Notes: a model not told the origin generated them from the sequence alone. A DNA stretch of 49,213 nt from Prevotella sp. (GCA_017428925.1 JAFRPY010000090.1:1-49213); one strand, 5' to 3'. Shown: positions 23,810 to 33,578, counted from the stretch's first letter. Numbers and translations are program-made.

Positions 23810-23839
23810 TTGTTTTGTTCCCGATATTTCGTATATTTG
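23810..23839 (+). promoter_or_regulatory. Promoter of the AmmeMemoRadiSam operon
   Basis: TTG (23810-23812), 19 bp, TATATTTG (23832-23839). The ATG at 23864 follows 24 bp after the -7 box. Confidence 0.7.
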
Positions 23840-23863
23840 TCCTCGGAAAACAGATAATATGGC

Positions 23864-25411
23864 ATGCTTATGCGAAAACAGCAAATCCTTTCTTGCTTAA
23901 CAAGCGATGGCCTGGCTTGCAGATGCCTGCCGGGCAGGAAAGCCATAGCGATGTTGTTATTGATTACGACTATGATAATGAACTCATGTAACGGACAGAC
24001 TCACCAGCCAACGGTGAGGCCGGCATCACAGGCGGGACGATTCTATGAAGCTGACCCGCAGGTGCTGAGCCACGGAGTGGACAGTTTTCTGGCCCTCCAT
24101 GCCAACGACAGTGTCAAAGAGCGTCCTGCAGCTATTATCGTGCCCCATGCCGGCTATTATTATTCGGGCAATGTGGCGGCTGCGGCCTATATGGCCCTGA
24201 ACCCCAAGCAGCCCTACAAGCGCATTTTCCTGTTGGGTCCCAGCCATCACGAATGGCTCGATGGGGCATCGGTTGACAGCGAAGTGGATTATTACGAGAC
24301 GCCGTTGGGCGAGATTAAGGTGGACACCGAGACGGTGAAACGGCTGATTGAGGCCGACAGCGTGTTCTTTTATCAGCCCAAGGCCCACGACCGCGAGCAT
24401 TGTCTGGAGGTGCAGCTGCCCTTCCTGCAGCGCCGGCTTGGCGAGGTGCCGCCCATTGTGCCCATCATCATCTCTACCAACGACTACGAGAAACTGGAGC
24501 GGATGGCAAAGGTGCTGAAACCTTATTTCAATCCCGACAATCTTTTTGTCATCAGCAGCGATTTCTCGCACTATCCGGCATATAAGGATGCCTGCAAGGT
24601 GGATGCAAGGACTGGCGAGGCGGTGGCCAGCGGCGACGTGAACCGTTTCCTTGACGTCATCGAGGAGAACGACAGCCTTGGCATCAGGAACCTGGCGACA
24701 AGTGCCTGTGGTGAGTTCCCCATCATCACGCTGCTACTGATGCTCGACAAAAGCTACGAGGTGCGGCACCTGATGTATCAGAACTCAGGCGACATCATCG
24801 GTGACGATGCCGACCGCGTGGTGGGCTACCATGCTTTCGCCGTGTTCCAAAAGCAGGAGGCTGAGAAAGGTTTTGTGCTGACGGAGTCCGACAAGCACCT
24901 GCTGAAAGAGATTGCCCTGCAGAGCATCAAGGACTCGCTCGACGAAAAGTCCATTTCAAACGCGACGCGCTATAAACTGGATGCAACACTCCAGCAGAAA
25001 TGCGGGGCGTTTGTCTCGCTCCACAAGAACGGACAGCTGCGCGGGTGTATCGGGCATTTCGGCGAAGATTATCCCCTGCATGAGATTGTTGCCGTGATGG
25101 CCAGGTCGGCGGCCTTCGAAGACCCTCGTTTTATGCCCTTGCGCCGTGAAGAACTGGTGGATACCGACATCGAGATTTCTGTGCTTACCCCGATGCGGCG
25201 CATCCAGAGTCTTGATGAATTCCAGCTGCACCGACATGGCATCTATATCCGTAAGGGACATCGCAGCGGCACCTTCCTGCCGCAGGTGGCCGACCAGGTG
25301 AACTGGACCAAGGAAGAGTTCGTGGGCCATTGCTCGCGCGACAAGGCCGGACTGGGATGGGACGGATGGCGCAATGCCGAGCTCTACGTCTACGAGGCCA
25401 TTGTTTTCTAA
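23864..25411 (+). CDS. Fused AmmeMemoRadiSam proteins B and A (MEMO + AMMECR1), probably exported
   Basis: A protein of 515 residues. Residues about 50-330 are the MEMO domain (PHAGYYYSG, LGPSHH, SSDFSHY, with histidines as in the metal-site region of MEMO1). Residues about 345-515 are AMMECR1 with its diagnostic LRGCIG motif. The N-terminus carries a hydrophobic stretch AMLLLITTMIMNSC, so the fusion could be a lipoprotein at Cys42 or at least an exported protein. The start at 23864 follows the promoter; ATG 23951 would give a shorter signal peptide and is a real alternative. The radical SAM partner follows 20 bp later. The biochemical role of the trio is unknown. Confidence 0.9.
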   Translation: MLMRKQQILSCLTSDGLACRCLPGRKAIAMLLLITTMIMNSCNGQTHQPTVRPASQAGRFYEADPQVLSHGVDSFLALHANDSVKERPAAIIVPHAGYYYSGNVAAAAYMALNPKQPYKRIFLLGPSHHEWLDGASVDSEVDYYETPLGEIKVDTETVKRLIEADSVFFYQPKAHDREHCLEVQLPFLQRRLGEVPPIVPIIISTNDYEKLERMAKVLKPYFNPDNLFVISSDFSHYPAYKDACKVDARTGEAVASGDVNRFLDVIEENDSLGIRNLATSACGEFPIITLLLMLDKSYEVRHLMYQNSGDIIGDDADRVVGYHAFAVFQKQEAEKGFVLTESDKHLLKEIALQSIKDSLDEKSISNATRYKLDATLQQKCGAFVSLHKNGQLRGCIGHFGEDYPLHEIVAVMARSAAFEDPRFMPLRREELVDTDIEISVLTPMRRIQSLDEFQLHRHGIYIRKGHRSGTFLPQVADQVNWTKEEFVGHCSRDKAGLGWDGWRNAELYVYEAIVF

Positions 25412-25431
25412 TGTAGAATGGGGAATGCAGG

Positions 25432-26310
25432 ATGGATAATAATGATTACCGGGCAAGCCATTATAGGCAGTTGGATGATGGAACGGTGGAGTGTATGCTT
25501 TGCCCGCACCATTGTCATATAGCAGACGGCAAGACTGGCGTCTGCCGCAGCCGGCGCAACCGGAACGGCGTGCTTTATAGCGAGGTATACGGAAAACCCT
25601 GCGCGCTGGCCATCGACCCTGTTGAGAAGAAGCCGCTCTATCATTTCCATCCGGGCACGAAGTGCCTCTCTGTTGCCTGCACCGGGTGCAACTTCCGTTG
25701 CCTGAACTGTCAGAACCACGACATTTCGCAGGCATCGCCCGACCAGGTGCCGCACTACCGGCTCTCGCCCGAGCAACTGGTGGCGCTCTGCGAAGAGCAC
25801 CATTGTCCGGGCATTGCCTACACCTACACCGAGCCGCTCACCTATATCGAATACGTAACCGATGCCGCCCGCCTGGCGCACGAACGCGGATTGTGGAACA
25901 TTCTCGTCACGGCGGGCTACGTCTGCCAGCAACCCCTTGCCGACCTCTTGCCCTATCTCGACGCAGCCAACGTTGACCTGAAGTCGTTCAGCGATGAAAT
26001 ATACCATCGGGTAAGCGGCGGACGCCTGTCCACGGTGCTCGACACCATCCTTGCCATGCGGGATGCCGGCGTATGGATTGAACTGACCAATCTGGTAATT
26101 CCCGGCATCAACGACGACATGGAAATGATTCGCAGCATGTGCCGGTGGATGACTGACAACGGACTTGCCGGGACTCCGCTCCACTTCAGCCGTTTCTTCC
26201 CCAAGTATCGGATGAAGGATGTTCCGCCCACGCCTGTAGAGACGCTTAGGCAGGCCCGCCAAATCGCCCTCGACGAAGGCATACGTTACGTTCACTTGGG
26301 GAATGTCTGA
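25432..26310 (+). CDS. amrS: AmmeMemoRadiSam system radical SAM enzyme
   Basis: A protein of 292 residues. The iron-sulfur motif is C86-NFR-C90-LN-C93 (CxxxCxxC), preceded by another cysteine group at C21, C24, C28 and C38 that could hold an auxiliary cluster. The motif YTYTEPLTYIEYV and the strand NVDLKSF match the pyruvate formate-lyase-activase-like subgroup that accompanies MEMO and AMMECR1. It has no signal peptide and is cytoplasmic. It follows its partner by 20 bp in the same operon. The substrate is not known. Confidence 0.92.
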   Translation: MDNNDYRASHYRQLDDGTVECMLCPHHCHIADGKTGVCRSRRNRNGVLYSEVYGKPCALAIDPVEKKPLYHFHPGTKCLSVACTGCNFRCLNCQNHDISQASPDQVPHYRLSPEQLVALCEEHHCPGIAYTYTEPLTYIEYVTDAARLAHERGLWNILVTAGYVCQQPLADLLPYLDAANVDLKSFSDEIYHRVSGGRLSTVLDTILAMRDAGVWIELTNLVIPGINDDMEMIRSMCRWMTDNGLAGTPLHFSRFFPKYRMKDVPPTPVETLRQARQIALDEGIRYVHLGNV

Positions 26311-26747
26311 TTGTAAAATTTATTCTGAATTTCAGGGGGTAAAACTCGCGTTTTCGGCAGGAAACGTGGAGAGGGACGCAAATTCGCGAGTTTTGAGCGG
26401 GTTTTGCTAATGCTTTGGTAAAGAATGAGTTATGGAAATTTCAGGAGGTTCTGAAGGCGGCGGACGGTTGAAAAGCCTATTAATTGGACGAAATTCTCTA
26501 GATTTTTTGCGGCAAACGATTATTATTTGACTGGCAAATGAACTTTATTTGCTGATGAAATAGAGTCTTTTTCATCGGCAAATGGACTTTAAACGACGAA
26601 TAAATGCAGATTTTACGGTCTTGAAATGATTTTCCAGGGCTTTTCAACGGGTGGGGAATCCTAGATGGGGAAAAGGCGTTGTCGGATTTTTTCCGAGGTG
26701 CTACCGCATAACACCTGACGGCATTTGGGCGGCGAGAGGGGCGGCGG
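26311..26747. other. Gene-free region with hairpins
   Basis: No convincing reading frame was seen in these 437 bp. Two inverted repeats are present: AAAACTCGCG (26341-26350) with CGCGAGTTTT (26385-26394), and TTTGCTGATGAAA (26548-26560) with TTTCATCGGCAAA (26570-26582, one mismatch). The first could terminate the AmmeMemoRadiSam transcript; the region lies between genes that converge. Confidence 0.6.
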
Positions 26748-27557
26748 CTATTGTGGGGAGCGATAGCGTGACTGCTTGAACCATCTCAAACCGATCAGCA
26801 GTATCGGCAGGCAAACCGCAATGAACATCACGCATGCCGTCTTGTCGGGCTCCCAGTCGGGGATAAACTTCTCCAAGATTACGGCCGTGGAGTTGTTAAA
26901 GATGTGGATAATCATGCCCGGCAGGAGACTTCGTGTGCGCCAGAAGAGCCAGCCGGTGATGATGCCGAACACCATGGTGCCCAAGAGTTGCAGGTAGGTG
27001 CCATGGAAGAATGAGAATACGATGGCCGACAATATGATAGCCAACCATGGCTTACAGCGCATCCTGAGCAGTCCGCCTATCAACACTCCCCTGAATCCTA
27101 TTTCCTCGGCTATCGGTGCCAGTATGCCCACCGAGATGGCTCCCAGTGTGCCCCCCATCATTTTCTCAAACTCTTCTAATTCCTCCCAGTCATCGGCAAA
27201 GAGTTTATCTGCTTCAGCAAGTTGCAGGATGGACACCTCGGTGAACATCCACCCCAGGCTGATAAATACCGCCATGCATGCCATCATCCCAAATGTGCTG
27301 CGCTCAATGCGTCCCATTGAAATCCTGACATAACGCTTGCCCAGAAATACCGCAATGGTGAGCACATATCCCAGTACTTGCGACCAACCGACAATGTCTG
27401 ATTCGACAGCAAACTTTAATAATGCTTCCTCGTTCCTTTCGACACCCGCCGCAAAGGCTTGAATAAAGACAACAATGATGCCAAGGGCCATAATTCCCTG
27501 GCTCAGGAGCAGAAAGAGCAGAAACTGTTTAACTGTAATCCAAAGTTGCTTCTTCAT
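26748..27557 (-). CDS. CPBP-family intramembrane metalloprotease
   Basis: A protein of 269 residues with about seven or eight TM helices. The Abi/CPBP motifs are complete: EEIGFRG (EExxxR), FFHGTY (FxxxH type) and HIFNNS (HxxxN). Bacterial members act as membrane proteases resembling CAAX prenyl endopeptidase; their targets are mostly unknown. It begins 21 bp after kdtA and is probably in the gltX-kdtA transcript. The C-terminus is basic (RWFKQSRYRSPQ). Confidence 0.85.
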   Translation of the reverse strand: MKKQLWITVKQFLLFLLLSQGIMALGIIVVFIQAFAAGVERNEEALLKFAVESDIVGWSQVLGYVLTIAVFLGKRYVRISMGRIERSTFGMMACMAVFISLGWMFTEVSILQLAEADKLFADDWEELEEFEKMMGGTLGAISVGILAPIAEEIGFRGVLIGGLLRMRCKPWLAIILSAIVFSFFHGTYLQLLGTMVFGIITGWLFWRTRSLLPGMIIHIFNNSTAVILEKFIPDWEPDKTACVMFIAVCLPILLIGLRWFKQSRYRSPQ

Positions 27558-27578
27558 GATTTCTTCTGAAAGAAGTGA

Positions 27579-28880
27579 TTACAGCTTGACGGAATCCAGC
27601 ACTTTGTCGGTGGCGCCGGCCTGGTCTTTCACGAAGTGTCCGGCCTGACTGCCGCTCTGTTTCAGGAATGATTCGTCGGTGGCGAAGCGCTGCATCAGGG
27701 CGGCAAACTCGTCGTAGTCTTTGATTTCGAAGCCGCCGCCGCAGGCCTTTAGTCCCTGTGCCTCCTGGAATTTCTTGTTGTTCGGACCAAAGATGACGGG
27801 CATGTCCCACACGGCTGCCTCGAGTGTGTTGTGGATGCCCACGCCGAAACCGCCGCCGATATAGGCCACGTCGCCATAATTATAGATGCTGCTCAGCAGT
27901 CCGAAACAGTCGATGATGAGCGTGTCGGCCTTTGCAGCCTCCTCGCGGGTTGTCTGGGTGAAGCGTACGATTCGGCGACTTCCCTCCGTCGCTCCCGAGG
28001 GAGAGAGTCTGGAGATAATCTGCTGCAGATGGTCTTCGCCGATGACGTGCGGGGCAATGATGAGCTTCCATTCGCGGTGCTCGTTGAAGTAGCGGATGAA
28101 GATTTCCTCGTCGGGGGGCCATGAAGAGCCGGCAACGAACACCCCCTCCAAACCTCCCCGAGGGGAGGCTTCCTGAACGGCCGGCTCTCCCCCTCGGGGG
28201 AGTTGGTGGGGGGTTGTAAACGCCTCCACTATCGGTAGTTGCTTGGCCAGCGACTTGATGGTCATGACGCGGTCGAATCGGGTATCACCCACAATTTCGG
28301 TTTCCTTGATGCCAATTTTGGCCAACAGTTGGCGACTCTCCTCATTCTGCACAAAGAACTTGGTGAAACATTTCAGCACACGTGAGTAGGCACGTCCGTA
28401 CCAACGGAAGAAAATCTGGTCGGGGCGGAAAATGGAACTTACGCTATAGGTGGGTACGTTGCGATGCTTCAGGATATGTAGGTAGTTATACCAGAACTCG
28501 TACTTGATGAAGAATGCCATGACGGGCCGGATGGTACGCAGGAACCGGCGGGCATTGGTCACGGTGTCGATAGGCAGATAGGTGATGATGTCGGCACCCT
28601 GATAGTTTTTCCTTACCTGATAACCAGAGGGGGAGAAGAAGGTGAGCAGAATCTTGTATTCGGGATGCTCCAGACGGATGCGCTCGATGATGGGGCGTCC
28701 CTGCTCGAACTCGCCAAGCGAGGCGGCATGTACCCACACATATTTGGCGTTGGGGTCTACTTTCTGTTTCAGCGTCTTGAAGGCAGCACGCTGGCCACGC
28801 CACAGCACTCGAACCTTATGGTCGAAGATGGCGGCAATGGCGATTCCCAGCTGGACGAAATACATCGCAATGTTGTACAT
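27579..28880 (-). CDS. kdtA: 3-deoxy-D-manno-octulosonic acid (Kdo) transferase
   Basis: A protein of 433 residues that transfers Kdo to lipid A precursor at the inner membrane, a GT-B glycosyltransferase. An N-terminal membrane-associated helix precedes HAASLGEFEQGRP (catalytic Glu57), PIDTVTNARRFL, KYEFWYNYL and, in the C-terminal half, FVAGSSWPPDEE, IIAPHVIGEDHL and IGGGFGVGIHNTLEAA. Two insertions linked to palindromic DNA are seen: residues about 223-247 (HQLPRGGEP and EASPRGGLEG) between the two Rossmann domains, and LSPSGATEGSRR near 295. Both keep the frame, and all family motifs remain, so the enzyme is presumably active. Confidence 0.93.
   Translation of the reverse strand: MYNIAMYFVQLGIAIAAIFDHKVRVLWRGQRAAFKTLKQKVDPNAKYVWVHAASLGEFEQGRPIIERIRLEHPEYKILLTFFSPSGYQVRKNYQGADIITYLPIDTVTNARRFLRTIRPVMAFFIKYEFWYNYLHILKHRNVPTYSVSSIFRPDQIFFRWYGRAYSRVLKCFTKFFVQNEESRQLLAKIGIKETEIVGDTRFDRVMTIKSLAKQLPIVEAFTTPHQLPRGGEPAVQEASPRGGLEGVFVAGSSWPPDEEIFIRYFNEHREWKLIIAPHVIGEDHLQQIISRLSPSGATEGSRRIVRFTQTTREEAAKADTLIIDCFGLLSSIYNYGDVAYIGGGFGVGIHNTLEAAVWDMPVIFGPNNKKFQEAQGLKACGGGFEIKDYDEFAALMQRFATDESFLKQSGSQAGHFVKDQAGATDKVLDSVKL
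27981..28003. repeat. Family A-like palindrome inside kdtA (second insertion)
   Basis: TCCCTC (27981-27986) and GAGGGA (27997-28002) pair, and CTCCC-GA-GGGAG sits at 27992-28003. It encodes SPSGATEGS in KdtA. Confidence 0.6.
28141..28214. repeat. Family A composite palindromic element inside kdtA
   Basis: A 74-bp element with the order: arm CCCCCTCCAAA, hairpin CCTCCCC-GAGGGGAGG, 16-bp centre, hairpin CTCCCCC-TC-GGGGGAG, arm TTGGTGGGGGG. This is the same architecture as 6954-7041. It is in frame and adds about 25 residues to KdtA. Confidence 0.85.
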
Positions 28881-28902
28881 GATGATGTTTTTTTCGTTTT
28901 TT

Positions 28903-28936
28903 CGTTATTGCGTTATTACGTTATTGCATTATAACG
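28903..28936. repeat. 8-bp tandem repeat upstream of kdtA
   Basis: CGTTATTG, CGTTATTA and CGTTATTG follow one another from 28903 to 28926, then CATTATAACG. This lies in the 67-bp gltX-kdtA gap and resembles the larger array at 43645-43700. Confidence 0.7.
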
Positions 28937-28947
28937 GCTTGACGACT

Positions 28948-30465
28948 TTATGAAATCACTTCAATCGCTCTGCGGGTGCGGCGGATGGTTTCCTCTTTGC
29001 CGAGGAAGGCAGAGATGTCGAACATGCCGGGACCCTTGCCAATGCCAACCAGTGCCAGTCGCCACGCATTCATGATGTCGCCCAGTTTATAGCCCTGCTT
29101 TTCTATCCATTCCTTCACCACCGTTTCCTGTCCCTCGACACTGAAATCGCTGATGCCTTCGAGCACTTCGCAGAGTTCGCCGAGTACCTTGGGGGAATCT
29201 TCCTTCCAGCGTTTCTTCACCGTCTTCTCGTCGTATTCAAGCGGTGGGATGAAGAAGAACGAGCAGAGCGGCCACAATTCCTTGACGAAGTTGACGCGGT
29301 CTTTCATCATGTGGACCACTTGTTCGATGCGCTCCATGGGTTCGTCGATACCGTTGTTGGCCACGATGGGGGCAAAAAGCCGTGCAATCTCCTGGTCATT
29401 CTTATGGAGGATATACTCATGGTTGAACCATATTCCTTTCTGATAGTCGAACTTGGCACCTGCCTTTGAGCACTTGGAGATGTCGAAGGCCTTGACAAGT
29501 TCTTCGAGCGTGAACAGTTCCTGCTCGGTGCCGGGGTTCCATCCCAACAGGGCAAGGAAGTTGATGACAGCCTCGGGGAAATAGCCTTGCTCGCGGAATC
29601 CGTTGCTCACCTCGCCGGTCTTGGGGTCGTGCCACTCCAACGGGAACACGGGGAAGCCGAGACGGTCGCCGTCGCGCTTGGAGAGTTTGCCTTTTCCGTC
29701 AGGTTTCAGCAACAGGGGCAGATGGGCAAACTGTGGCATCGTGTCCTCCCATCCGAAGGCTTTGTAGAGCAGCACGTGGAGTGGGGCAGAAGGGAGCCAT
29801 TCCTCACCGCGGATGACATGGGTGATTTCCATGAGGTGATCGTCGACGATGTTGGCCAGATGATAGGTGGGCAGTTCGTCGGCACTCTTATAGAGCACCT
29901 TGTCGTCGAGTATCTCGCTCTTGACAACAACTTCGCCACGGATAAGGTCATGGACGTGAATTTCCTGTCCCGGCTCCACCAGGAAGCGCACCACATACTG
30001 CTGGGCGTCCTTGATAAGCTCGTCGACTTCCTCCTTCGTCATGGTGAGCGAATTGCGCATCATGCCACGTGTGGAGGCATCATACTGGAAATTCTTTATC
30101 TCGTTGCGCTTGGCTTCCAGTTCCTCGGGGGTGTCGAAGGCGATGTATGCCTTGCCGGCCTCCAGCAGCTGGTCAACATATTTCTTGTAGATATAGCGGC
30201 GCTCGCTCTGGCGATAGGGACCATGCTTGCCGCCGAAGGAGACACCCTCGTCGAAGGTGATGTTCAGCCAGCGGAACGATTCGATGATATAGTCCTCAGC
30301 CCCCGGCACGAAACGATTGGAATCGGTGTCCTCGATGCGGAACACCAAGTCGCCGTTGTGCTGGCGAGCGAACAGGTAATTATACAGTGCCGTACGTACG
30401 CCTCCTATGTGCAAAGCACCCGTCGGACTGGGTGCAAAACGCACTCTAACTCTTCTTTCTGACAT
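28948..30465 (-). CDS. gltX: Glutamyl-tRNA synthetase
   Basis: A protein of 505 residues that charges tRNA-Glu (class I synthetase). The start at ATG 30465 gives [16 protein letters not shown], the family N-terminus; 14 more codons are open upstream but overlap the promoter. The HIGH motif is LHIGG (H19), followed by FRIEDTD, and the KMSKS counterpart is KLSKRDGD, near residue 255. The C-terminal anticodon-binding helices end at [19 protein letters not shown]. It leads the gltX-kdtA-CPBP operon and is divergent from the phosphodiesterase gene. Confidence 0.96.
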   Translation of the reverse strand: MSERRVRVRFAPSPTGALHIGGVRTALYNYLFARQHNGDLVFRIEDTDSNRFVPGAEDYIIESFRWLNITFDEGVSFGGKHGPYRQSERRYIYKKYVDQLLEAGKAYIAFDTPEELEAKRNEIKNFQYDASTRGMMRNSLTMTKEEVDELIKDAQQYVVRFLVEPGQEIHVHDLIRGEVVVKSEILDDKVLYKSADELPTYHLANIVDDHLMEITHVIRGEEWLPSAPLHVLLYKAFGWEDTMPQFAHLPLLLKPDGKGKLSKRDGDRLGFPVFPLEWHDPKTGEVSNGFREQGYFPEAVINFLALLGWNPGTEQELFTLEELVKAFDISKCSKAGAKFDYQKGIWFNHEYILHKNDQEIARLFAPIVANNGIDEPMERIEQVVHMMKDRVNFVKELWPLCSFFFIPPLEYDEKTVKKRWKEDSPKVLGELCEVLEGISDFSVEGQETVVKEWIEKQGYKLGDIMNAWRLALVGIGKGPGMFDISAFLGKEETIRRTRRAIEVIS

Positions 30466-30484
30466 AAATTTACAAAATTTTTTG

Positions 30485-30492
30485 CAAAAGTA
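30485..30492 (-). promoter_or_regulatory. -7 box of gltX
   Basis: TACTTTTG on the minus strand, 19 bp before the ATG at 30465. No TTG lies at the usual -33 distance. Confidence 0.5.
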
Positions 30493-30564
30493 CGATTTTT
30501 TTGCCAATTATGCGAGATTTTTTCGTAATTTCGCAGTGTAAAACCCAAATACCCCTAAAAAACA

Positions 30565-32622
30565 ATGGCAAGAAACAAGAATATGCTCTCTCCCTATTGG
30601 CGCAATGTGATAACTCGTGTGACGCTGATTGTCGCCAGTGTCGTCATCATTGTGTGGTTCTTGCCACGCAACAGCGGACCTCAGTTCCGCTACGACGTGA
30701 AGAAGCCATGGATGTATTCGTCGCTGATAGCCAACTTCGACTTCCCCATCTATAAGACCGACGAGACTATTCAGGCTGAGAAGGACAGTCTGACGAACCA
30801 TTTCGAACCTTATTATAATTTTAGGGAAGAGGTGGAGACCGAGCAGATTGCCCGACTGACCAACAATTTCAAATCGGGCATCCCTGGGGTACCAGCCGAC
30901 TATATGAGTATTATCGTGGACCGGCTGCATCGGCTCTATGAGGCTGGAATCATACGCACTCCTGAATACTCAAAGCTTGCCAAAGATACCATGAACATGG
31001 TGCGTGTGGTAAGTGGAAAGACGGCACAGACCACTCCCATCAACTGTTTCTATTCTACCTTTGCAGCCTACGAAAAACTGCTTTCCGACGAGAAACTGGC
31101 TCCCTATCGTCAGGCCTTGCAACGGTGTAACCTGGTGGACTACATACAGCCGAACTTGGTCTATGACCAGGAACGCTCGGAGACCGAGCGAAACGATATG
31201 CTCAGTTCCATACCTATTGCCAGTGGCATGGTGCTGTCAGGCCAGAAAATCATTGACCGCGGTGAAATCGTCGACGAGCATACCTATCGCGTACTCTCCA
31301 GTTTCGAGCGCGAGATGAAACGGCGGTCGGCATCGTCGAGTACCCTCAGCAGCACCATTACAGGACAGATTATTTTCGTCACAATCTTGATGGCTTTGTT
31401 CACCATTTACCTGGCCCTGTTCCGTAACGACTATTTCGAGAAGCCGCGTGCCATCACGATGCTCTATGTGATGATTACCGCATTTCCCATCATGGTGTCG
31501 CTGATGATGGAGCACAGCATCTTCAGCGTCTATGCGCTGCCGTTTGCCATGACGCCCATCTTCGTGCGCGTGTTCATGGACTCGCGAACGGCTTTCATCT
31601 CGCATGTCATTATGGTGCTCATCTGTGCGGCTGCCGTGAAATACCAGTATGAATTCATCATCATCCAGCTCGTTGCCGGACTGGTGGCCATCTATTCGCT
31701 GAGGGAATTGTCGTTGCGTGCACAGCTCTTCCGTACCGCATTCCTCGTGACCCTCAGTAGCGGAATCATCTATTTCGCCCTGCAGCTGATGCAGGACAAC
31801 AGCATCCTGCAGATGGACCACGATATGTATAAGTATTTCATCGTGAACGGCGTGCTGCTACTTTTCGCCTATCCGCTGATGCTCATCGTAGAGAAGACCT
31901 TTGGATTCGTATCGAATGTGACGCTTATCGAACTTTCGAACACGTCGAAAGACTTGTTGCGCAAGTTGTCGGAAGTGGCTCCCGGTACTTTCCAACACTC
32001 CATCATGGTGGGCAACCTGGGAGCCGAGATAGCCAATAAGATAGGTGCCAAGGCCCAGCTGGTACGTACGGGAGCACTCTATCACGACATCGGCAAAATG
32101 TATAACCCGGCGTTCTTTACCGAAAACCAGGCTGGCGTGAACCCGCTCAACAAAATGAAACGTCCCGATGCTGCACAGATCGTGATTTCGCATATCGCCG
32201 AGGGATTGAAGATAGCAGAGAAATACAATCTGCCCACCGTCATCAAAGATTTCATCTCCACCCACCACGGACAGGGAAAGACCAAGTATTTCTTCATTTC
32301 TTACAAGAACGAGCATCCCAAGGAGGAAGTCGATGAGAGTCTGTTCACTTATCCAGGCCCTAATCCTTTCACCCGCGAACAGGCCATACTGATGATGGCC
32401 GACACCGTTGAAGCTGCGTCGCGCTCGTTGCCGGAATACACCGAGGAAAGTATTTCAGCACTGGTGAACAAACTGATCGACGGGCAGGTGGAAGAAGGAT
32501 ATTTCGAGGATTGCCCCATCACCTTCCACGATATCAACGTGGCCAAGCAAGTACTCATTGAGCGGCTGAAGAGCATTTACCACACCCGAATTTCCTATCC
32601 TGAGTTGAAAAAGAAGGCGTAG
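30565..32622 (+). CDS. 7TM-HD family cyclic-di-AMP phosphodiesterase (PgpH-like)
   Basis: A protein of 685 residues. A first TM helix (about 17-34) is followed by an extracytoplasmic 7TMR-HDED domain (about 50-265), seven TM helices (about 270-450) and a cytoplasmic HD domain (about 460-670) with the metal-site series ALYHDIGKM (near 506), HI, THHGQGKT and MADTVEAASRSL. PgpH-type proteins hydrolyse cyclic-di-AMP. The length and order match the family. It is divergent from gltX; a weak promoter (TTG at 30501, TAATTTCG at 30526) precedes it. Confidence 0.92.
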   Translation: MARNKNMLSPYWRNVITRVTLIVASVVIIVWFLPRNSGPQFRYDVKKPWMYSSLIANFDFPIYKTDETIQAEKDSLTNHFEPYYNFREEVETEQIARLTNNFKSGIPGVPADYMSIIVDRLHRLYEAGIIRTPEYSKLAKDTMNMVRVVSGKTAQTTPINCFYSTFAAYEKLLSDEKLAPYRQALQRCNLVDYIQPNLVYDQERSETERNDMLSSIPIASGMVLSGQKIIDRGEIVDEHTYRVLSSFEREMKRRSASSSTLSSTITGQIIFVTILMALFTIYLALFRNDYFEKPRAITMLYVMITAFPIMVSLMMEHSIFSVYALPFAMTPIFVRVFMDSRTAFISHVIMVLICAAAVKYQYEFIIIQLVAGLVAIYSLRELSLRAQLFRTAFLVTLSSGIIYFALQLMQDNSILQMDHDMYKYFIVNGVLLLFAYPLMLIVEKTFGFVSNVTLIELSNTSKDLLRKLSEVAPGTFQHSIMVGNLGAEIANKIGAKAQLVRTGALYHDIGKMYNPAFFTENQAGVNPLNKMKRPDAAQIVISHIAEGLKIAEKYNLPTVIKDFISTHHGQGKTKYFFISYKNEHPKEEVDESLFTYPGPNPFTREQAILMMADTVEAASRSLPEYTEESISALVNKLIDGQVEEGYFEDCPITFHDINVAKQVLIERLKSIYHTRISYPELKKKA

Positions 32623-32645
32623 GATATCAGATAGAAGATGGATTC

Positions 32646-32683
32646 TTCCATTGATAGCTTTGAATGCTGTATTTTCAATGGAA
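32646..32683. terminator. Stem-loop after the phosphodiesterase gene
   Basis: TTCCATTGA (32646-32654) pairs with TCAATGGAA (32675-32683). It follows the phosphodiesterase stop by 24 bp; the downstream T-run is weak. Confidence 0.4.
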
Positions 32684-32718
32684 TGCTGCTCTTAATCACT
32701 TTGCACTTGGACATGAAA

Positions 32719-32748
32719 AGAGTCTCTAAGAAATACTATAGAGACTCT
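32719..32748 (-). terminator. Terminator of the phosphoribosyltransferase-like gene
   Basis: AGAGTCTCTA (32719-32728) pairs perfectly with TAGAGACTCT (32739-32748). On the minus strand the stem is followed by TTTT, and it straddles the stop codon at 32736-32738. Confidence 0.65.
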
Positions 32749-33578
32749 GCCATCAAATCATTGCGACCGATGAGGCTGAAGATGGTTATTTCGTTGTCTT
32801 CATTGAGAATACGGAGGGTACGGAGAGCCTCATTAAGAGTTGAACCACTAGTGGTCACATCGTCAATGACCAATACGTTCTGCTGACGAATCATTGAACA
32901 AAGTTCACGCTCTTCTTCTGATTCAAATCTCAGGAAGTTCATGATATACGGACGAAGCCTACTCTTCTTCACATCCTTGGCTATGGTGAAATAATCCTTC
33001 TGATGAATCATTTCCAGCATGGCGTTAATAGAGTTCTTTGCCTGCTCTTTTGCTGCTGGGCTATAACGGGGCATTCCATTCTCCAAGACATCGTCAAGAT
33101 ACTGTTTTTCGTAGGCTTTCATGTCAAATGATATATTTGAGGGAAGAGCCTTGATGAGTGTCATCTTGTATAGTGTTGGCTGGGCAAATCTGTAGATATA
33201 GCGAAGCATATATTGATTCACCTTACTTGATGACTCCGGCATAACCACAAGGTCATAGTTGTACAAATTAATCTTTTTATGAAGATTATCAACCGCTTTC
33301 TTGATGAAGTTGGTCAAATTGGGGGTGTCCTGCAATGCTTCTGTGAATTTCACATACTTAATAAAAGCTGTGCGTACTGAACTGTCCACTTGTTCAGAGA
33401 ATTCATAGCCATAGTAGAAGCACTTGCCAAATGCCTCTACCTGATAGCCGTTGCCAGTAAGACTTACAATGTCTTCAGCACCGTCGTGTTCGAAATCAAA
33501 CACAAACTTTTTTTCTGTATCGTCAAATGTTACGCCCATATCATTATAATCTCGTTTGCAAAGATATATTGTTTTCAT
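32736..33578 (-). CDS. Phosphoribosyltransferase-like protein
   Basis: A protein of up to 280 residues. The PRPP-binding loop VLVIDDVTTSGSTLNEAL lies near residue 245, followed by a strand ITIFSLIG; the N-terminal half (YDLVVMPESSSKVNQYMLRYIY) carries a further conserved-looking strand and helix. This identifies the type I PRTase fold but not the substrate; the C-terminal placement of the loop is compatible with a ComF-like or regulatory PRTase. The gene is distinctly A+T-richer than its neighbours and stands alone with its own terminator, which suggests transfer. A promoter (33559-33589) overlaps the first codons, so ATG 33539 (267 residues, MGVTFDDTEKKF) may be the real start. Confidence 0.7.
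   Translation of the reverse strand: MKTIYLCKRDYNDMGVTFDDTEKKFVFDFEHDGAEDIVSLTGNGYQVEAFGKCFYYGYEFSEQVDSSVRTAFIKYVKFTEALQDTPNLTNFIKKAVDNLHKKINLYNYDLVVMPESSSKVNQYMLRYIYRFAQPTLYKMTLIKALPSNISFDMKAYEKQYLDDVLENGMPRYSPAAKEQAKNSINAMLEMIHQKDYFTIAKDVKKSRLRPYIMNFLRFESEEERELCSMIRQQNVLVIDDVTTSGSTLNEALRTLRILNEDNEITIFSLIGRNDLMAESL

Noticed and set aside
29587-30462. 291-codon open frame antisense to gltX
   Set aside because: gltX is unmistakable on the minus strand; the antisense frame has no family motifs.
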